A DNA stretch of 25,941 nucleotides, taken from IMG/VR virus record IMGVR_UViG_3300046804_003195, positions 1 to 25,941 of that record; one strand, 5' to 3'. Origin of the DNA: a virus. Under the pieces are notes generated by a model that had not been told where the DNA came from, did no database searches, and saw only the letters and a program-made list of their open reading frames with translations. The position numbers and the translations under genes are program-made. Positions 23,882 to 25,941 of this stretch are shown piece after piece; the stretch's first letter is position 1, and each line of letters opens with the position of its first letter.

Positions 23882-24187
23882 ATGAACTTACAAGAAATAA
23901 AAAGATTTCAAAAAATAGCCGGTCTTTTAAACGAAAATGAACTAGCAGAGATTTCAACAAAATGGACTTTAGATCAAGCAAAAGCCGCGTATGAAAGTGA
24001 ATATCCAATTTTTTCTCCAGAAACATTAGCTAATTTTTCATACGACAATTTTGATAAGATAACAGGACAACCTTTAGAAGATAGAGATCAAGAGAGTCAT
24101 TTTCCAGAAGAAATATCTGAATTATGTGATGCATACGGGATTAGTGAATTTGATGATGATTTTATGTATTCTTTTGGATATAAATAA
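23882..24187 (+). CDS. Small acidic protein, 101 aa, with targeting-like N-terminus
   Basis: The function is unknown. The N-terminal 18 residues, MNLQEIKRFQKIAGLLNE, form an amphipathic helix ending in LNE and then NELAE. KRFQKIAGL parallels the last nine residues of the scaffold (ARMQKLAGL), and LNE|N is a possible prohead-protease site, reminiscent of the short N-terminal capsid-targeting sequences of T4 internal proteins. The remainder (about 19-101) is acidic and aromatic (SPETLANFSYDNFD, EFDDDFMYSFGYK). It follows the tube gene by 13 bases and is followed by a terminator. I infer a packaged head protein, but a tail-assembly role cannot be excluded. Confidence 0.75.
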   Translation: MNLQEIKRFQKIAGLLNENELAEISTKWTLDQAKAAYESEYPIFSPETLANFSYDNFDKITGQPLEDRDQESHFPEEISELCDAYGISEFDDDFMYSFGYK

Positions 24188-24211
24188 GGTAATACCAAAA
24201 CACCATAAAAA

Positions 24212-24240
24212 AGAAGCTCCACTCAAAAGGAGCTTTTTTC
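24212..24240 (+). terminator. Intrinsic terminator after the tube module
   Basis: AAGCTCC (24214-24220) pairs with GGAGCTT (24229-24235) around an eight-base loop, followed by a T run. It ends the sheath-tube unit. The next 78 bases hold only a promoter-like variant box. Confidence 0.88.
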
Positions 24241-24293
24241 TTTTTAGAGAAATTCAGTTATATTCTTCTGATAGAGGAAAACTCACAACCTCG

Positions 24294-24301
24294 ATATATA
24301 T
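24294..24301 (+). promoter_or_regulatory. Variant box (ATATATAT) upstream of the gp26-like gene
   Basis: Context is tcgATATATATAat, 25 bases before ATG 24319 and 54 bases after the terminator. It differs from the main box at one base. Placement supports a promoter. Confidence 0.45.
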
Positions 24302-24318
24302 AATAAAACGCAGTTACA

Positions 24319-25083
24319 ATGGCAGAACAGAAATTTACGGTTCCAACAGAAATGGTCGGTCTTCCTTCAAAAGGCCTAGTTTACGAAAAATCAAATCCAC
24401 TTTCAGCAGGTGAGATCGAGATGCAGTACATGACAGCAAAGCATGAGGACATCTTAACAAACATTAATAATCTGAAAAATGGTACAGCAATAGAGAAGAC
24501 GCTTAAAGCTTTGATCTCAAGTGATGTGAAATATGATGATCTGATCCTTGGTGATAGAAATGGTCTTCTGATTGCAGCAAGGATCTTAGCATACGGAAAG
24601 GACTACCAATTCAAACTACCACACCCAGAGACAGGAGAAGAAGAAATAGTAAATGCAGATCTTCAGACAATGGAGTATAAAGTCATAGATGAGAGTATAT
24701 TCACTGGAAAGAATGAGTTTGAATTCACACTGCCTTTTTCTAAGAATAAGATCACATTTAAGCTACTTACTGTAGGAGACGATAAACGTATCGATGAAGA
24801 GGCAAAAGGCCTAAAGAAAGCGCTAGGAACTGAGCCAGGAGCGATTAGTCTGAGAATGAAGCACCAGATCACATCAGTAAATGGAGACTACTCAGCAAAA
24901 ACAGTCAGGGAGTTTATCGACACAGCGTTCATGGCAAAGGACTCAGTAGAACTTAGGAAGTATATCAATCAAATCACTCCAGACATATCTACAAAGATCA
25001 CTGTCGCTTTCAAAGACGGAAAGGAGACCGAGGTTGATTTACCAATGACAGCAGAGTTCTTCTTTCCCGGGAGTGGAATATAG
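24319..25083 (+). CDS. gp26: Baseplate hub / tail-assembly protein, gp26-like
   Basis: The 254-residue protein resembles the T4 gp26-type baseplate family (T4 gp26 is 208 residues). The N-terminus, FTVPTEMVGLPSKGLVYEKS, with LPSKG and a following EIEMQYMTAKHEDIL, is the family's recognisable start. Further regions include DRNGLLIAARILAYGKDYQF (about 94-113), FEFTLPFSKNKITFKLLTVG and a C-terminal VDLPMTAEFFFPGSGI. In T4 gp26 takes part in forming the central hub of the baseplate. The last 11 bases overlap an ORF in the +1 frame that resembles gp51, and the putative tape-measure gene comes next. That order is the one used by frameshifted tail-chaperone pairs in other tailed phages, so a chaperone role is also possible. 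Confidence 0.8.
   Translation: MAEQKFTVPTEMVGLPSKGLVYEKSNPLSAGEIEMQYMTAKHEDILTNINNLKNGTAIEKTLKALISSDVKYDDLILGDRNGLLIAARILAYGKDYQFKLPHPETGEEEIVNADLQTMEYKVIDESIFTGKNEFEFTLPFSKNKITFKLLTVGDDKRIDEEAKGLKKALGTEPGAISLRMKHQITSVNGDYSAKTVREFIDTAFMAKDSVELRKYINQITPDISTKITVAFKDGKETEVDLPMTAEFFFPGSGI
25049..25083 (+). other. Possible +1 (or -2) programmed frameshift zone
   Basis: The gp51-like frame is open from just after TGA 25046-25048, and the gp26-like frame ends at TAG 25081-25083, leaving a 35-base shift window. In gp26 phase the codons include TTC TTC TTT CCC GGG (25057-25071). TTT followed by C lets tRNA-Phe move +1 onto TTC, and CCC followed by G allows CCC to CCG. The site is a candidate only. 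Confidence 0.35.
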
Positions 25084-25354
25084 AGCAGTCTACATGCAAG
25101 AGGTTTTCGAGTTAGTCTATCATGGAAATGGTGGATTTAACTGGTTTGACGTCTGGAATATGCCAATTCCTCATCGAAAGTTTAGCCTTAAGAAGATCAA
25201 TGAATTCTTAGGAAAGGTTGAAGAACAGCGCAACCAGCAGCAACAAAAGGTTACAGAGAAGACTGACATGTCAAAGTTTAAGATACCAGACGAGGTCAAA
25301 CAGGCTATGACAAAGGCTCCGGATTTTGTTTCGAAACCAAAGCCTAAGAAGTAG
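25073..25354 (+). CDS. gp51: Baseplate hub assembly protein, gp51-like
   Basis: This is a 93-residue ORF (if started at GTG 25073), overlapping the gp26-like gene in the +1 frame. Its core, VFELVYHGNGGFNWFDVWNM followed by PIPHRKFSLKKIN, matches the pattern I recall for gp51-like proteins of aquatic T4-like phages, where it also follows gp26. T4 gp51 is needed catalytically for hub assembly and is absent from the finished virion. The tail end is Lys/Gln-rich and disordered. The start is unclear: GTG 25073 sits in a GC-rich context unlike other leaders here; ATG 25094 would give 86 residues; or the protein may be produced only as a fusion to gp26 by frameshifting. An ATATTTAT box follows its stop codon. 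Confidence 0.72.
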   Translation: MEYRAVYMQEVFELVYHGNGGFNWFDVWNMPIPHRKFSLKKINEFLGKVEEQRNQQQQKVTEKTDMSKFKIPDEVKQAMTKAPDFVSKPKPKK

Positions 25355-25363
25355 TCATGTTTG

Positions 25364-25371
25364 ATATTTAT
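25364..25371 (+). promoter_or_regulatory. ATATTTAT box upstream of the coiled-coil gene
   Basis: Context is ttgATATTTATacc, 26 bases before ATG 25390, in the 35-base gap after the gp51-like gene. Confidence 0.58.
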
Positions 25372-25389
25372 ACCTATATACACTAGAAA

Positions 25390-25941
25390 ATGGCAAATGA
25401 GAATTTACAAGGTGGAAAACAATTAGTACAAGAGTTAAAAGATGTTATAATTCTTCAAGGGGATTTTCGTGATATACTTAAAGATTCTATAAAGGAACTT
25501 CAAAAAGCTGCAACTTCATATGAAAAAATTAGAAGTAATGTAGAAAGTTTGAATAAATCAACTATTAATACTCGTGAAATTGAAAAAAATATAACAAAGA
25601 ATACAAAAGACAGGTATAATACAACTGAAAAATTAAAAAATCTAAATAGTAAATTACAAGATTCAGAAAAAAGAGAAGCAGCAAATTTTTTAGATAGAAT
25701 AAAAAAAATTCAAGAAATTGAAGCAAAAAGAATAAAAGCTAAACATTTAGGAGATGTTCAAAAGGAGACAGCTTATTCTCGATTACTTAGAATACATGAT
25801 AGTATTTTAGAAAGAGAAAAACAAAGTCTAACTAATGATCAACTTTCATATGCTCAAGCTTTAAAATCAGATAGTTTATACGAAGAAACTGATAAATTAC
25901 TAAAAGATAAACTTAATACTGAGGAACAATTAGAAAAAAGT
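25390..25941 (+). CDS. Long coiled-coil tail protein, probable tape measure (3' truncated)
   Basis: The frame is open from ATG 25390 to the window end (184 codons). The visible part starts MANENLQGGKQLVQELKDVI and is almost entirely charged helix with coiled-coil spacing, rich in Lys, Glu, Asn and Gln, with heptad-like stretches (EKLKNLNSKLQDSEKREA and onward) and no membrane segment yet. Tape-measure proteins have long helical coiled-coil N-termini and are encoded directly after the tail-chaperone pair, which is the position here. In T4 the tail-length protein is gp29, part of the hub. The full length and any lytic domain are outside the window, so the call depends on position and helix character. 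Codons are AT-rich compared with the sheath and capsid genes. Confidence 0.62.
   Translation, partial: MANENLQGGKQLVQELKDVIILQGDFRDILKDSIKELQKAATSYEKIRSNVESLNKSTINTREIEKNITKNTKDRYNTTEKLKNLNSKLQDSEKREAANFLDRIKKIQEIEAKRIKAKHLGDVQKETAYSRLLRIHDSILEREKQSLTNDQLSYAQALKSDSLYEETDKLLKDKLNTEEQLEKS

Noticed and set aside
24126-24413. 95-codon + strand ORF across the terminator and the gp26-like start
   Set aside because: It overlaps the end of the 101-aa gene, the terminator and the promoter-like box in another frame; its composition is not protein-like.
1-25941. tRNA genes, insertion sequences, integrase or attachment sites
   Set aside because: None recognised on either strand; the small gaps between genes hold only the boxes and hairpins listed.

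Overview
The window is about 26 kb of a contractile-tailed, T4-like (myovirus) phage genome, AT-rich, with every gene on the + strand. It is the virion structural block, cut at both ends: it opens inside the portal protein and closes inside a long coiled-coil protein that is probably the tape measure or tail-hub protein. Recognition rests on family motifs read by eye; no search was run. Start codons are preceded by A-rich leaders, and I saw no convincing Shine-Dalgarno sequence. This is typical of Bacteroidota genes and their phages, so a Bacteroidota host is a reasonable but unproven guess. The Ser/Ala-rich fibre repeats recall fibre genes of environmental aquatic phages.

Layout. 1-4710: portal (gp20), three unassigned head-region proteins plus a 42-codon basic ORF, and the prohead protease (gp21), ending at a terminator. 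4790-7871: a promoter-like motif, a possible 43-codon ORF, the acidic scaffold (gp22-like) and the major capsid protein (gp23), ending at a terminator. 7890-8880: a small unassigned gene and a PhoH-family ATPase, ending in a hairpin inside the 3' end of phoH. 8889-11829: neck and tail-completion genes (gp13, gp14, gp15-like). 11832-20230: an 8.4 kb fibre/adhesin locus of six genes, including three tandem paralogues. 20232-24240: two small proteins, tail sheath (gp18), a protein with hydrophobic segments, tail tube (gp19) and a 101-aa protein, then a terminator. 24294-25941: gp26-like and gp51-like baseplate genes overlapping in different frames, then the coiled-coil ORF.

The genes would work together as one assembly line. 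The scaffold and protease shape and mature the prohead, neck proteins close it, sheath and tube form the tail, and the fibre locus supplies host recognition. An ATATTTAT box lies just upstream of ten gene starts, with two near-matches before two more. Several boxes directly follow a terminator, which divides the block into separately expressed modules.

The strongest leads are: (1) this shared box, probably the phage's late promoter; (2) a 24-residue ungapped similarity between the capsid protein's predicted mature N-terminus and an unassigned 230-aa head protein, each preceded by Glu at residue 60 or 61; (3) peptide similarities suggesting that the 101-aa and 282-aa tail-region proteins are protease-processed head cargo; (4) a gp26/gp51 overlap just before the putative tape measure that resembles the frameshifting tail-chaperone arrangement of other phages; (5) a tandem triplet of adhesin-like paralogues behind a leader hairpin.
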